From Candidatus Obscuribacterales bacterium (GTDB lineage Bacteria > Cyanobacteriota > Vampirovibrionia > Obscuribacterales > Obscuribacteraceae), in assembly GCA_949127735.1 (NCBI GenBank), contig CASBPX010000179.1, forward strand, positions 1-37,775: a DNA stretch of 37,775 nt, written 5' to 3'. The position numbers and the translations under genes are program-made. Position 1 is the first letter of the stretch. Each line of letters begins with the position of its first letter. Of the stretch, positions 22,148-31,215 are shown one piece after another. The notes under the pieces were generated by a model, which worked only from the letters and a program-made list of their open reading frames with translations, did no database searches and was not told the DNA's origin.

Positions 22148-24190
22148 ATGACTGATCGCTTTGGTGACAAAATTAAAATCGAACAGCAATTTATACACGG
22201 TGCCTTAATAGGTGGTGTGTACAAAGTGCTCGAGTTTATCGGCGAAGGCGGCATGGGCCTAGTCTATAAAGTCGAACATACTTTAATGCATAAAGAAATG
22301 GCCATAAAAGTACTAAAGGCCGAGTATCTGTCAGAAGCGGTTTGGAATCGCTTTCGGAAAGAAGCGCAGGCTATCGCGCGGCTTGATCATATCAATGTGA
22401 TCAAAATTTATGACATGAATCAAACAGCTGACGGCCGGCCTTATTACACTATGGATTTACTGGCAGGCCAATCGTTGGATCATTATCTCAAGCAAAATCA
22501 AAGACTGCCCCTCGAAGATGCCCTGCCGATTTTTCGTCAAGTTTGTGCAGGACTGACCTATGCCCACGATCACGGTGTTATTCATCGTGATATCAAACCA
22601 GGCAATATCATGCTGCTTAAGGGCAGCAACGTTAAAATCGTAGATTTCGGCATTGCCAAACTGGTAGACGACGGCGGTCAGACCATTCAGGGTGTAACTA
22701 AGCCAGGCGAAATATTCGGCAGCCCGCTATATATGAGCCCCGAGCAGTGCCACGGCAGCAAACTCGATGCCCGGGCCGACATTTACTCGCTGGGCGTAAC
22801 CATCTATCACGCTCTAACCGGACTACCGCCCTTGGTAGGACGCAGCGCCATAGAAACTACAATGTTGCATCATTCGCAAGCAGCACCACTGTTGCGCGAA
22901 AAAGCACCAGATCTTGAATTTCCACAAAAGCTGGAAATAATGGTGGCAAAAATGTTGGCCAAGCTGCCGGGAGAGCGGTACTCAAATTTGTCTGAGGTAG
23001 CAACAGAGCTTCTCGCAATGGAAAGAGGCCTGGTCAATCATGCACCGTCCACGGTGTCATATGCGAATTTGCAGCATGCTGACGCCAATAAAATCGATAC
23101 CCACGGAACCACCACAGCAGGTAAAAAACTACAAAGTCTTCTGACCATAATTGGCCTTCTGGCAGCAACTGTAGTCGCCGGTCTGATGCTCGTGCTCACC
23201 TTACCCAAGGCGGCGAATGAAAAGGCGGCAATGCCAAAAATTGCCACCGTCACCACAATCGCACCCGCGTTCGGTGTACTTGAAGATACAGATGACAGCG
23301 ACCTTGCTGCAGTAGACGATTATTTGCGCGGGGGCGGCCAGTTCTTCGCCAAAATTAAAAACCTCCCAGGCAAGAACAGAAATTTTGTTTTTCCCTCTAA
23401 ATTTTCCCTTGGCAATTTCACCTTCGATGCCACTAAGCCCGGTGCAGAAAGAGAATTCGAGGCAAGAGGTACAGTTGAAGTTCCGGCTGGCTGTGAACTC
23501 GGCTTGGTCGCCAACGATAATACGAAAGCGAGACCGGAACTTTTGCAATTTTTTCGGCCCGACGATTTAACCCAACTCAAAGTAGAAAAGTTGCATGTCA
23601 GAAATGCCAAATTAAGCCAGCACGTCTCAAGGCTGCGATCACTGGTGCATTTAGAAATGGCGGGGAGCAGCCTTAACGACAGTGACATGACTTTATTGGA
23701 GAAATTGAATAACCTCAAGACTTTTACTGTTGGAGGCACTTCAATTGATGGCAAACGGCTTGCACGCAGCAAAATATTAAGTGGCTTGTATATTCTCAGC
23801 GTGGCAGATTTGAAAAATGTTTCGCCTGTACTACAAGCGCTGAGTGGCTTTCGCAGGGTCCTAAGCATCAATTTGAATAACACTCAAATCACAAAACCTG
23901 ATATCAAAACACTAAGCGCAATGACTCAATTGGAAAAGCTCTGGCTTCGTGCCACAGCAGTTGACGACGCCGATATCGAGACACTTTCTCGGCTGTCTAA
24001 TTTGCAATACATTAACCTTGAAGATTGTGCAAGCTTGACGCCAAATTGCATAACGAGCTTGAGAAAATTCAAAAAGCTCAATGACCTTGAACTACCCAGC
24101 GGTATTGTCACGCAACAAAATTTGAAGAGCTTGCTTAAGGACCGCCCACTTATAAAAAAAGTGCGACCACCAGTGACAGCTGATCAGTAA
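22148..24190 (+). CDS. Ser/Thr kinase with leucine-rich ectodomain (kinase A)
   Basis: Hanks-type receptor kinase, 680 residues. Kinase domain about 20-292: Gly loop IGEGGMGLVY, Lys54 in AIKVLK, Glu72, catalytic HRDIKPGN (Asp148), DFG Asp166, and SPLYMSPEQC in the activation segment. One membrane helix at about 329-353 (LLTIIGLLAATVVAGLMLVL). The outer part starts with a module containing FVFPSKFSLGNFTF and FFRPDDLTQLKV, then LRRs (about 480-670, for example LEKLWLRATAVDDADIETLS). There are no PASTA repeats. It lies 58 bp after the selenoprotein gene and may share its transcript. LRRs typically bind proteins or peptides; the ligand is unknown. Confidence 0.92.
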   Translation: MTDRFGDKIKIEQQFIHGALIGGVYKVLEFIGEGGMGLVYKVEHTLMHKEMAIKVLKAEYLSEAVWNRFRKEAQAIARLDHINVIKIYDMNQTADGRPYYTMDLLAGQSLDHYLKQNQRLPLEDALPIFRQVCAGLTYAHDHGVIHRDIKPGNIMLLKGSNVKIVDFGIAKLVDDGGQTIQGVTKPGEIFGSPLYMSPEQCHGSKLDARADIYSLGVTIYHALTGLPPLVGRSAIETTMLHHSQAAPLLREKAPDLEFPQKLEIMVAKMLAKLPGERYSNLSEVATELLAMERGLVNHAPSTVSYANLQHADANKIDTHGTTTAGKKLQSLLTIIGLLAATVVAGLMLVLTLPKAANEKAAMPKIATVTTIAPAFGVLEDTDDSDLAAVDDYLRGGGQFFAKIKNLPGKNRNFVFPSKFSLGNFTFDATKPGAEREFEARGTVEVPAGCELGLVANDNTKARPELLQFFRPDDLTQLKVEKLHVRNAKLSQHVSRLRSLVHLEMAGSSLNDSDMTLLEKLNNLKTFTVGGTSIDGKRLARSKILSGLYILSVADLKNVSPVLQALSGFRRVLSINLNNTQITKPDIKTLSAMTQLEKLWLRATAVDDADIETLSRLSNLQYINLEDCASLTPNCITSLRKFKKLNDLELPSGIVTQQNLKSLLKDRPLIKKVRPPVTADQ

Positions 24191-24217
24191 CTTTTAGATA
24201 AGTGTTTCTGCTGAATA

Positions 24218-24233
24218 AGCCTTAGCTAAGGCT
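24218..24233. promoter_or_regulatory. Perfect 16-bp palindrome
   Basis: AGCCTTAGCTAAGGCT lies between kinase A and the next gene. No U-tract follows, so it may be an operator for the downstream gene rather than a terminator. Confidence 0.4.
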
Positions 24234-24288
24234 GGTTCGACGCTCAACTAGTAAACTACTTACATCCTGATCCACTTTGGAGTGGAAG

Positions 24289-24738
24289 ATGAACGCTGTT
24301 AAACAATCCACAGAAACGCTGGCCCCTGCCTTAGTTAAGTCAAATAACAAGTTAAGCACCGCGAAAGATACCTTGGCACTGATGGCGACCTCCATACCGG
24401 TGCTCGGATTGTTCGGCAGCGGTGTGGTTTGGGCAGCCGGCACTTATTATGTAGGCGACGTCAACATTGCCACAGACAAACCATTTCACAACTTGACCGT
24501 CAAAGCTTTCGACTTGAAAGGGCATGAAACTACATTTCATACTCCGCGCTTTCAGCTCATGCCTGGTCGCTATCATTTGGAAATAACAGCCGACAATGTC
24601 AGCGCCAGGCGGGCCGACACTGTGGTCAATTTTCAACAACTTTCCAACGTGCCTATTGAATTAACTGACGAAGCGGTCATCGAAACAGCTGCAGAAAAGT
24701 CGAAAAAACGCCACTGGTGGCATCTCTGGCGTCGCTAA
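24289..24738 (+). CDS. Small membrane protein with PEGA-like beta domain
   Basis: Protein of 149 residues starting at ATG 24289 (GGAG 6 nt upstream; the longer frame needs TTG). A hydrophobic helix covers about 27-50 (LALMATSIPVLGLFGSGVVW). The outer region is beta-rich and PEGA-like (VGDVNIATDKPFHNLTVKAF and PRFQLMPGRYHLEITADN), a fold common in surface proteins. The end is basic and aromatic (KKRHWWHLWRR). It follows kinase A after 98 bp containing a palindrome. Function unknown. Confidence 0.6.
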   Translation: MNAVKQSTETLAPALVKSNNKLSTAKDTLALMATSIPVLGLFGSGVVWAAGTYYVGDVNIATDKPFHNLTVKAFDLKGHETTFHTPRFQLMPGRYHLEITADNVSARRADTVVNFQQLSNVPIELTDEAVIETAAEKSKKRHWWHLWRR

Positions 24739-24846
24739 AGTATCGGGCAGACAGCCAGTGACAACGCTTGTGATTAATTAAGCTTCGCTAACTCAGGCAT
24801 TGGTTGCCACAACTATTCTGAAATTGACTGCGCTGAGAGATTTACT

Positions 24847-25710
24847 TTGGAAGTCTATTTAATTGACGGCACCTACGAACTTTTCCGTCATTATTTTGCC
24901 GTGCCGGAGGCCAGCAATGCTGCCGGTGAAGAAATTGGCGCCGTGCGCGGAGTACTTAATTCGCTTTTACCGATGCTCGAAAAAGGCGTCACTCACATTG
25001 GCGTCGCTACCGATCATGTAGTTGAATCTTTTCGCAACGATCTCTATGCCGGATACAAAACTAGTGCTGGGGTGCCACCAGAGCTGATGTCGCAGTTTCC
25101 GATTTTAGAAGATGCGCTCACCGCTCTGGGAATTTTGGTCTGGCCCATGGTGGAATTTGAAGCCGACGACGCCCTGGCGGCAGCTGCTGCAAAAGCGGCT
25201 ACGAACAAAAGCGTAGGTAGAGTGATAATTTGTACTCCAGACAAAGACTTGAGTCAGTCTGTGGTGGGCACGCGCATCGTGCAATTGGACAGGCGACGTG
25301 ACACAATTCGCGACGAAGCCGGCGTAATTGAAAAATTTGGTGTGGCACCACAATCAATACCTGACTATTTGGCTCTGGTTGGTGATACCGCCGATGGTTA
25401 TCCTGGCTTGCCTGGTTGGGGTGCTAAAGGGGCGGCTGCTGTGCTTTCCCAGTATTCTCATTTTGAAGACATTCCGCAGCAACTAACTAAATGGCCATCA
25501 TCTCTAAGAGGGGCGGCAAAATTGTCTAAGACCCTTTTTGATCAATGGGACAATGCTTTGCTCTATCGTCAATTGGCTACGTTGCGGCTTGATGCACCTG
25601 TATTCGATTCTGTGGACGAATTACGCTGGCCCGGCCCCACCAAAGATTTTGCAGCAATTTGCGAGAGAATTAAGGCGGCAAATTTAGTCGGCCGCGCCAG
25701 CAAAATTTGA
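24847..25710 (+). CDS. 5'-3' exonuclease / flap endonuclease-like protein
   Basis: Stand-alone PIN-like 5' nuclease related to the N-terminal domain of DNA polymerase I, 287 residues. Metal-binding motifs are visible: LIDGTYELFRHYF, the helical-arch region YKTSAGVPPELM, EFEADDALA, TPDKDLSQSV and the helix-hairpin-helix LVGDTADGYPGLPGWGAKGA. It should remove RNA primers or flaps. The start is TTG 24847 with GAGAG about 8 nt upstream; no upstream ATG gives a better N-terminus. The 3' end faces the SDR gene 11 bp away. Confidence 0.88.
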   Translation: MEVYLIDGTYELFRHYFAVPEASNAAGEEIGAVRGVLNSLLPMLEKGVTHIGVATDHVVESFRNDLYAGYKTSAGVPPELMSQFPILEDALTALGILVWPMVEFEADDALAAAAAKAATNKSVGRVIICTPDKDLSQSVVGTRIVQLDRRRDTIRDEAGVIEKFGVAPQSIPDYLALVGDTADGYPGLPGWGAKGAAAVLSQYSHFEDIPQQLTKWPSSLRGAAKLSKTLFDQWDNALLYRQLATLRLDAPVFDSVDELRWPGPTKDFAAICERIKAANLVGRASKI

Positions 25711-25721
25711 TTTCAATGTTT

Positions 25722-26669
25722 TTACTCCGAAACTTCAGTGCCGGCATCCATCGGTTTAAATAACGAGCCAGATGTAGGCGCGGCAATTGCACCGCTTTCC
25801 ATTTGATGCTTGCGAATGATTTCGGCCATTTCATTTTCAGTAAATGTGGGCGCAAATTTAAGCGCAGCAAAAGCTTTTTTAGTAGTGGCACCTACAGCTA
25901 CTTCGTCTTGTGGCTTATCTACCAGTGCCACTATAACGTCGACGACTTTTTCTGCTGCCAGTACAGGATAAGGCTTGAGTTCATGCCCCGTATAGTTGGC
26001 AGCATGCCTCCAGAACGGTGTACTAGCTGGCATGGGCATGACTGTACATATACTAATGCCTTTGACACCATCAGCGTGCAGCTCGGCTCTGAGCGCTCTA
26101 TCCAGGCCGGATACACCAAACTTAGCGGCACTGTATGAGGCATAAAACCCAGTTGCCGCTTTTCCCGAAATTGATGCAATGTTGATAAGCGTACCGCTGC
26201 CCCTGTGCTTGAAATGACGCAAGGCAAAATAGCTGCCATTGATGGTGCCAACCAAATTGGTCTCAACTATTTTTTTGTGGTCGGCCGGTGGTATGTCGGT
26301 GAAGCGTCCCACGGCTCCAACACCGGCATTATTAATCCAAACGTCAATGCAGCCAAATTGCTTTATGGCAACAGCGCTCAAGTTTTCGACGGCTGCCTCA
26401 CTGGTAACATCAGTAGGAACTGCCAGAACTCGAGCACCGCATTCAGTGGCCAGCAAATTTAGCAAATCGGCCCTTCTGGAAGCTAGAACAACATTGGCAC
26501 CAGCTGCTGCCAATTTTCGTGCTACACCTTTGCCGAAGCCACTGGAAGCACCGGTGATCACTATTGTTTTACCGCTCAAATCGGCCACCTTGCGCGCGAA
26601 CACAAGCGGCGCCAACAAGAGTATGCCTGCAAGAGAGAGTGCCAGTGCGAAAGGAATTTTGATCGCCAT
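25722..26669 (-). CDS. Short-chain dehydrogenase/reductase with N-terminal membrane helix
   Basis: Classical SDR of 315 residues preceded by a hydrophobic anchor (about 5-25, FALALSLAGILLLAPLVFA). The Rossmann motif TGASSGFGKG, NNAG and the active site SISGK with YSAAK are intact. Arg residues after strand two (ASRRADLL) suggest NADPH. The C-terminal 70 residues beyond the fold are of unknown use. Its ATG overlaps the TAA of the upstream hydrolase gene by one base (TAATG), so the genes are coupled. Substrate unknown. Confidence 0.9.
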   Translation of the reverse strand: MAIKIPFALALSLAGILLLAPLVFARKVADLSGKTIVITGASSGFGKGVARKLAAAGANVVLASRRADLLNLLATECGARVLAVPTDVTSEAAVENLSAVAIKQFGCIDVWINNAGVGAVGRFTDIPPADHKKIVETNLVGTINGSYFALRHFKHRGSGTLINIASISGKAATGFYASYSAAKFGVSGLDRALRAELHADGVKGISICTVMPMPASTPFWRHAANYTGHELKPYPVLAAEKVVDVIVALVDKPQDEVAVGATTKKAFAALKFAPTFTENEMAEIIRKHQMESGAIAAPTSGSLFKPMDAGTEVSE

Positions 26670-27220
26670 TATTGAGGCAACCTTAACAAGCGCACATAAG
26701 GATAAGTATCGAACATCTGGTGCACATTGACCTCACTCCAGATGCCATTATTCCAATCATTTGTATAGATTTGCAGGCCTTTAGCCATAATACCGCAGTG
26801 TGCATTACCACCGCCATTTAAACGGCTGGGGGGCTCCATGGTAGCAATGAGAATATCGCCAGGTCGGGAATGTTTGAGGAGCATTTGATCATTAATGGCC
26901 TTTTTGCCATCACCGTCACGCACTATAAATTCTCGGCAACCTTTGCTTAAAAGCTGTCTTCGCATGACTGTCACTACCGGCGAACTTACTTTAGTAACTC
27001 CCGCTTTTTTCAATACATTGCATACAGCCGCTGCGCACCCAAGCGTGCCTACAGAAAGACCATAACCGGGTTTCCATAGCTCTTTTCCAAGTGACTGGCC
27101 TGCGACTTCGTACAAACGCCGCTGAGAAGTTTGTGGGGAGGCAGCTGCCGATTGCCCCAACACCAAAGCACAGAACAAAAAGGCAATTAAAGTGTGCTTA
27201 TTCAGTTGTAATACCCGCAA
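26669..27220 (-). CDS. Secreted NlpC/CHAP-like cysteine hydrolase (probable)
   Basis: Exported protein of 183 residues. Signal peptide about 1-27 (LIAFLFCALVLGQSAAA). A papain-like cell-wall hydrolase pattern follows: Cys-Ala-Ala-Ala in TLGCAAAVCNVLKKAGV, SRPGDILIATME, the candidate catalytic His in GGGNAHCGIMAKG, and IYTNDWNNGIW. This order (Cys, then GD, then His) fits NlpC/P60 or CHAP-type peptidoglycan hydrolases, but I cannot decide between them. The start is TTG, one base after the upstream stop; no Shine-Dalgarno, so coupling is likely. First enzyme of a three-gene group with a small protein and the SDR. Confidence 0.65.
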   Translation of the reverse strand: MRVLQLNKHTLIAFLFCALVLGQSAAASPQTSQRRLYEVAGQSLGKELWKPGYGLSVGTLGCAAAVCNVLKKAGVTKVSSPVVTVMRRQLLSKGCREFIVRDGDGKKAINDQMLLKHSRPGDILIATMEPPSRLNGGGNAHCGIMAKGLQIYTNDWNNGIWSEVNVHQMFDTYPYVRLLRLPQ

Positions 27221-27221
27221 A

Positions 27222-27425
27222 TTAAGCTAAAGCGGCTTCAATCAGAGCCATCACATCAGCATAAGAGCCTTGCACCTTCAGTGCTAGAGCTACATCTACC
27301 AATTTAATCTCTGTTTCGTTGGCATTGACCAGATTAGGCTTGACATGGCTAATCTGCAAAGGGTTAAAACCATACTCTGTGATGGTTTCGGCGCTCTGCA
27401 TAAAATTGAGTCTGACCAGTTTCAT
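27222..27425 (-). CDS. Small protein, 67 residues, unknown
   Basis: Starts at ATG 27425, with GAGGAG 7 nt upstream, stronger than the longer frame's start. It has no signal peptide or cysteines; a helical C-terminus (YADVMALIEAALA) follows a mixed N-terminal part with ETEIKLVDVALALKV. It leads the operon with the secreted hydrolase and the SDR. Not recognised. Confidence 0.6.
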   Translation of the reverse strand: MKLVRLNFMQSAETITEYGFNPLQISHVKPNLVNANETEIKLVDVALALKVQGSYADVMALIEAALA

Positions 27426-27575
27426 TTCATCTCTCCTCAGTTGGGGGCGCAATTTGAAACTTAAAACGTATACGTTCTAGTTTGCCAGGGCAAACCTATA
27501 CTGCGCGTTAAATGCGACGACGCACTGCAAATGCAAAAGTGCCGTTTGAAACTAAATGAACTAGAAAGTATTTTT

Positions 27576-27947
27576 TCATTTGGCAGAAAACTTGTAAACA
27601 GTCACCTGACTGTGCTTGTTGCCTGGGCGCAAAATAATACTGGGAAATTCAAGCTGGTGCACCGAATCTGGATAGCGCTGGGCTTCAAAAGTAAAACCAA
27701 AGTGCTTCTTATAACTACCACCGGTACCAGATATGGTGCTATCTAAAAAATTGCCGGTATAAAAATGCATACCAGGCTCGGTAGTCAAAATCAACATTAA
27801 ATGCAAATTGCACTTTGAATTTCCTGCTCGCGATTGGTGTCCAAACTTTAGCACAGAGGCATCTTGGGAATTGGTAAGTTCGACTTTTGAGAGCCAGGCA
27901 AAAACATATGTATGGTGGCAAGAATAGCTGCCTGTGCTGAATTTTGG
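27576..27947 (-). pseudogene. galM: C-terminal remnant of aldose 1-epimerase (galM)
   Basis: The frame (124 codons up to a TAG at 27948-27950) contains the C-terminal signature of galactose mutarotase: TTEPGMHFYTGNFLD, then FGFTFEAQRYPDSVHQ with the catalytic Glu, and a closing LRPGNKHSQVTVYKFS. Weak similarity continues upstream (SYSCHHTYVF). The family is about 340-380 residues long; the N-terminal two thirds with the catalytic His are missing, and no start codon or ribosome site is apparent. It is a decayed or truncated gene. Confidence 0.75.
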
Positions 27948-28019
27948 CTATGAGCATGGGAACTTTTCACCCGCCTTCAACGACTGCTTATATACCTTAC
28001 ATATCGATAGAGCTTAACC

Positions 28020-28301
28020 ATGAAAAGTCATTATCAAGACGGCGAATTAGACAGAGCGGAAACCATAGCCAGGCTGGTTGATGACGTTAAAAATTGGGAT
28101 CTTGAAAGATTGCGCTGTTATGCCCGAGAATGCGTAGAAAGAGATCTGCAAGTCTTGACTGCAGATGATTTGATTGATCACTGGATCAGTGAAATGGATA
28201 GCGATCAAGTACCGCGCTATACCTACAGCGAGCAAGAGCCCGCCAGCGACTTTGGCGTTCCACTGGAAATGCCTCAATCGAAACGACGGCGCGCCTCATA
28301 G
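28020..28301 (+). CDS. Small acidic protein of unknown function
   Basis: 93-residue protein from ATG 28020 (AGAG about 7 nt upstream). It is mostly charged and helical (GELDRAETIARLVDDVKNWD, then LRCYARECVERDLQVL), ends in a basic SKRRRAS, and has no signal peptide or membrane helix. It is read towards kinase B, separated by a long inverted repeat. Not recognised. Confidence 0.55.
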   Translation: MKSHYQDGELDRAETIARLVDDVKNWDLERLRCYARECVERDLQVLTADDLIDHWISEMDSDQVPRYTYSEQEPASDFGVPLEMPQSKRRRAS

Positions 28302-28324
28302 CACCGCCAATGGTGCAAATAAAA

Positions 28325-28371
28325 AATTTGAGTTTAACACATGGCCGGACGCCTTGTGTTAAACTCAAATT
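28325..28371. terminator. 17-bp perfect inverted repeat
   Basis: Arms 28325-28341 and 28355-28371 match perfectly over 17 bp around a 13-nt loop. On the minus strand the right arm runs into TTTTTTATTTG, a textbook terminator for leftward transcription; on the plus strand no U-run follows. It sits 35 bp before the kinase B start. Confidence 0.6.
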
Positions 28372-28405
28372 GACTGCTTATTAATTGGCGGAGCCGTGCA
28401 TCTAA

Positions 28406-30499
28406 ATGCTGTGTAAAGCTTGTGGCAAGGCCAAATCCTTGCTGTTCAAAGAACAGAAGTGCGACTGTGCAGGAATGCCCGTACAGAGCATGCCTATCAA
28501 AGCTATGCCTACAAGCACCGTCGATCGAGTCAACCAACATAAGCTTTTTACTCAAAGCCTCAAAGATACACGCTCAGACTCACCACTATCAGTTCACGAG
28601 ATTTTAGCGGCAGATACAATTATCGGCGGCTCTTTTAGAATTATATCGGTTATTGGGGAAGGCGGCATGAGTGTCGTTTACCTTGTCAGGCATACCACTC
28701 TAAACAATCAATATGCTTTAAAAGTACTCTCACCAGACCAGGTTACAGAAAGAAGTTGGCTGCGTTTTAAAACCGAAGCTAAAATTTTAGCTGCCCTAAC
28801 TCATCCCACATTCGTTACAGTCTACGACCTCGGCGTACACGAGCAGAAATTCCCATTTTACTCTATGGATTATTTGCAGGGTCGCACTTTAGAAGAGATG
28901 CTGGTCAGCCAGGGACCAATGAAACTCGAAAGGGTAATTGATCTTTTTCTAGAAGTACTGGACGGGCTAGCGTACGCTCATCGCAATAAAATTATTCACC
29001 GCGATTTAAAGCCTGCCAATATCATGCTTTGCACCAGCGACGGTGACCAAATAGTTAAGATTCTCGATTTTGGCATTTCCAAATTTGAAGGATCGGCCCA
29101 CCATCAAAATTTGACGATTGCCGGAGACATTTTCGGTAGCCCGTCATATATGAGCCCTGAACAATGTGCCGGAGAGCCGACAGATACCAGAAGCGACATT
29201 TACTCATTGGGTTGCACTCTCTTTGAAGTCTTAACTGGTTTCGTACCGTTTGCAGGGCCAACTGCTTTTGATACAGCGCTGCTGCATCAAGAGCAACAAG
29301 CGCCGACTATGAGCTCGGTAAGCGGCCTCGATTTTGCCAAACCGATCGAGCATGTTGTGGGCAAATGTTTACAGAAAAATCCAGCAGAAAGATATCAGTC
29401 GTGCAAAGAACTGGCTCTAGACTTAATACGCATCAAAGAAGGAAAAGACCCACTGCAATATTCGGGTGCGATAACTACTGCTCCAAAAGCACCAAATCAA
29501 ACTAAGGGTGAATTTAGCATCTGGCTACCGGCGGCATTTTTATTGGCGTTGCTTACGCTAACAATGACAGCCTCAGCACTTTTTCTTGATCTTATAAAAC
29601 CACATCACAATAAAACAGCTCCAGAAGTTAAAGGCCTGCAATCAACCTATACGAATATACCAATTTTTGGCGACGCAGCCGTAATACAAAGACCCATCGG
29701 CTCACAAAATCAGCTAGACAAATATTCAAGTGTCGGAATCATCGGCAATCAGACATATCGCTGTTTCTATTTTCCTAAAGATACAGTGATTGGAATCATT
29801 GGCCAGCGACTATTTCCAAACACCAGACAAGAAGCGCGCGGATTTATTCGCTACAAATATAATGAACTGCTGGAATTTACGCCTAGTGCTATTGCTGCAG
29901 AATTTCCCAATTATTTTAAACGCTTTCAAGCAGGTGATATCTACACAGTCCGCCTTGTGAGTTCTCAGTCTAACGACAAAATGCTGGCCGCTGTCACTCA
30001 AATTCCGAGGGTTAGTTCCCTCAATCTTGTATCTGATGATGGCTTAACTGAAGGGTCGATTGATTCTTTGAATAAATTTCAAAACTTGACAGATTTTGAC
30101 GCCTTTGCCATTTCCTTAGAAGGCGACATTCTTGCTAAAGCGACTTGCTGGCGGCGTTTAAAACGCTTTCACTGGACTGGGGCAGTGGCACCGTCGGCGA
30201 TGCTGGCAAAGCTGCGTCAATGCAGGGAACTAAAAAACCTGGGTTTGAAGAATTCAAATTTGACCCAGAGCGATTTTAAAGCAATATCCAAACTTTCTGG
30301 TCTCACAATGTTGCAAATTTCAGGCAATAAAATTAGCCCTGCCGATCTGGCACTGCTAGCACGGTTGCCGCATTTACAGTATCTATATGCTAATAAATGT
30401 GGCCTTGATAAAAACAATCCGGTCTTGAAAAAATTCAAAAAGTTGAAAGAGTTGCAAATTTCAAAAGATGAGAAGAGACAGGATTTCATTGAACCCTGA
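28406..30499 (+). CDS. Ser/Thr kinase with leucine-rich ectodomain (kinase B)
   Basis: Receptor kinase of 697 residues. The N-terminus carries a short CxxC...CxC zinc-ribbon-like segment (LCKACGK, then KCDCAG), a reduced form of the ribbons in kinase C. Kinase about 74-345: IGEGGMSVVY, Lys106, HRDLKPAN (Asp200), DFG Asp221, and SPSYMSPEQC. Membrane helix about 372-396 (IWLPAAFLLALLTLTMTASA). Outer module starts FYFPKDTVIG and carries RFQAGDIYTVRL, then a short LRR set ending near LKKFKKLKELQIS. The catalytic residues are intact. A convergent gene starts its stop 43 bp after the TGA. Confidence 0.9.
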   Translation: MLCKACGKAKSLLFKEQKCDCAGMPVQSMPIKAMPTSTVDRVNQHKLFTQSLKDTRSDSPLSVHEILAADTIIGGSFRIISVIGEGGMSVVYLVRHTTLNNQYALKVLSPDQVTERSWLRFKTEAKILAALTHPTFVTVYDLGVHEQKFPFYSMDYLQGRTLEEMLVSQGPMKLERVIDLFLEVLDGLAYAHRNKIIHRDLKPANIMLCTSDGDQIVKILDFGISKFEGSAHHQNLTIAGDIFGSPSYMSPEQCAGEPTDTRSDIYSLGCTLFEVLTGFVPFAGPTAFDTALLHQEQQAPTMSSVSGLDFAKPIEHVVGKCLQKNPAERYQSCKELALDLIRIKEGKDPLQYSGAITTAPKAPNQTKGEFSIWLPAAFLLALLTLTMTASALFLDLIKPHHNKTAPEVKGLQSTYTNIPIFGDAAVIQRPIGSQNQLDKYSSVGIIGNQTYRCFYFPKDTVIGIIGQRLFPNTRQEARGFIRYKYNELLEFTPSAIAAEFPNYFKRFQAGDIYTVRLVSSQSNDKMLAAVTQIPRVSSLNLVSDDGLTEGSIDSLNKFQNLTDFDAFAISLEGDILAKATCWRRLKRFHWTGAVAPSAMLAKLRQCRELKNLGLKNSNLTQSDFKAISKLSGLTMLQISGNKISPADLALLARLPHLQYLYANKCGLDKNNPVLKKFKKLKELQISKDEKRQDFIEP

Positions 30500-30508
30500 A
30501 AAGATTTC

Positions 30509-30544
30509 AAATCTATTCTAAGTTTTAAATCTATTCTAAGTTTT
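30509..30544. repeat. Two identical 18-bp tandem repeats
   Basis: AAATCTATTCTAAGTTTT is present twice in a row between the convergent kinase B and Clp-N genes; the second copy ends inside the stop codon of the latter. A recent slippage duplication is likely. Confidence 0.8.
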
Positions 30545-31142
30545 AAAACTGTTCGAGATCTGACAACTGTTTTTTATATTTGTCGGCATGTTGCATTGCT
30601 CTTGCCTCCAGATGGGCAAAACCCTGATGCTTTGCCATTTCTGCTCGCATTTGCCAGGTCTTAATCATAGCTTGCAGCTGTTGTTTGTAGCCTGCAAGGT
30701 CGTAATTCCTTTCAGGCCAGATGGCAAATTCGGCTTCTGCATAACTGAGCGATACACCGAGAGCCGGTAGAATTCCAACGGCACTGATGCTCTCAGGGTC
30801 TTTAAACAGTGCCAGCAACAAATGTTCAGGATGGCACAAAACACTTTTGAGCCGATTGCTCTCACTTTGCGCCAGTGCTAAATCATCGTGTGCCATCTGA
30901 TCTAAAGGCAGTATCAAGTCTTTTGGCAGCGGCTCGCGGCGGCCGCACAACATTTCTACAATAGGCAAAGCAAAAGGTAAAGTCACACCCAGCGCTCGCA
31001 AAAAATTGCCGGCAATACTGTCGGTGCGGCACAATCCTAATAGCAAATGAGCCGATGAAACGCAGTGGTGACCCAGACCTCTTGCCTCTTCTTGTGCGAA
31101 GGCAATAGCTCGATTTAGCTCTGGAGAATAGGTAATATTCAC
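30543..31142 (-). CDS. Stand-alone Clp N-terminal (R) domain protein
   Basis: Protein of 199 residues consisting of the two-repeat Clp N-domain seen at the start of ClpA/ClpC: YSPELNRAIAFAQEEARGLG with SSAHLLLGLC, then a second copy LALAQSESNRLKSVLCHPEH with LLLALFKDPES. No AAA+ ATPase follows; the remainder is a helical tail (about 150-199, YKQQLQAMIKTWQMRAEMA). N-domains of ClpC bind adaptors, and free Clp-N proteins such as plant ClpT modulate the protease. A regulator or adaptor of ClpCP is likely; the mechanism is inferred. Confidence 0.82.
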   Translation of the reverse strand: MNITYSPELNRAIAFAQEEARGLGHHCVSSAHLLLGLCRTDSIAGNFLRALGVTLPFALPIVEMLCGRREPLPKDLILPLDQMAHDDLALAQSESNRLKSVLCHPEHLLLALFKDPESISAVGILPALGVSLSYAEAEFAIWPERNYDLAGYKQQLQAMIKTWQMRAEMAKHQGFAHLEARAMQHADKYKKQLSDLEQF

Positions 31143-31215
31143 TCAATTGCCCTTATAACAACAAGGAACTAAGCAGGCGAAGCTGCGTCAAAGTTAGCTT
31201 AGCAGTGAGGTGATT

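Noticed and set aside
23320-23883. Long minus-strand frame inside kinase A
   Set aside because: No recognisable domain or ribosome site; the plus strand encodes the conserved LRR ectodomain.
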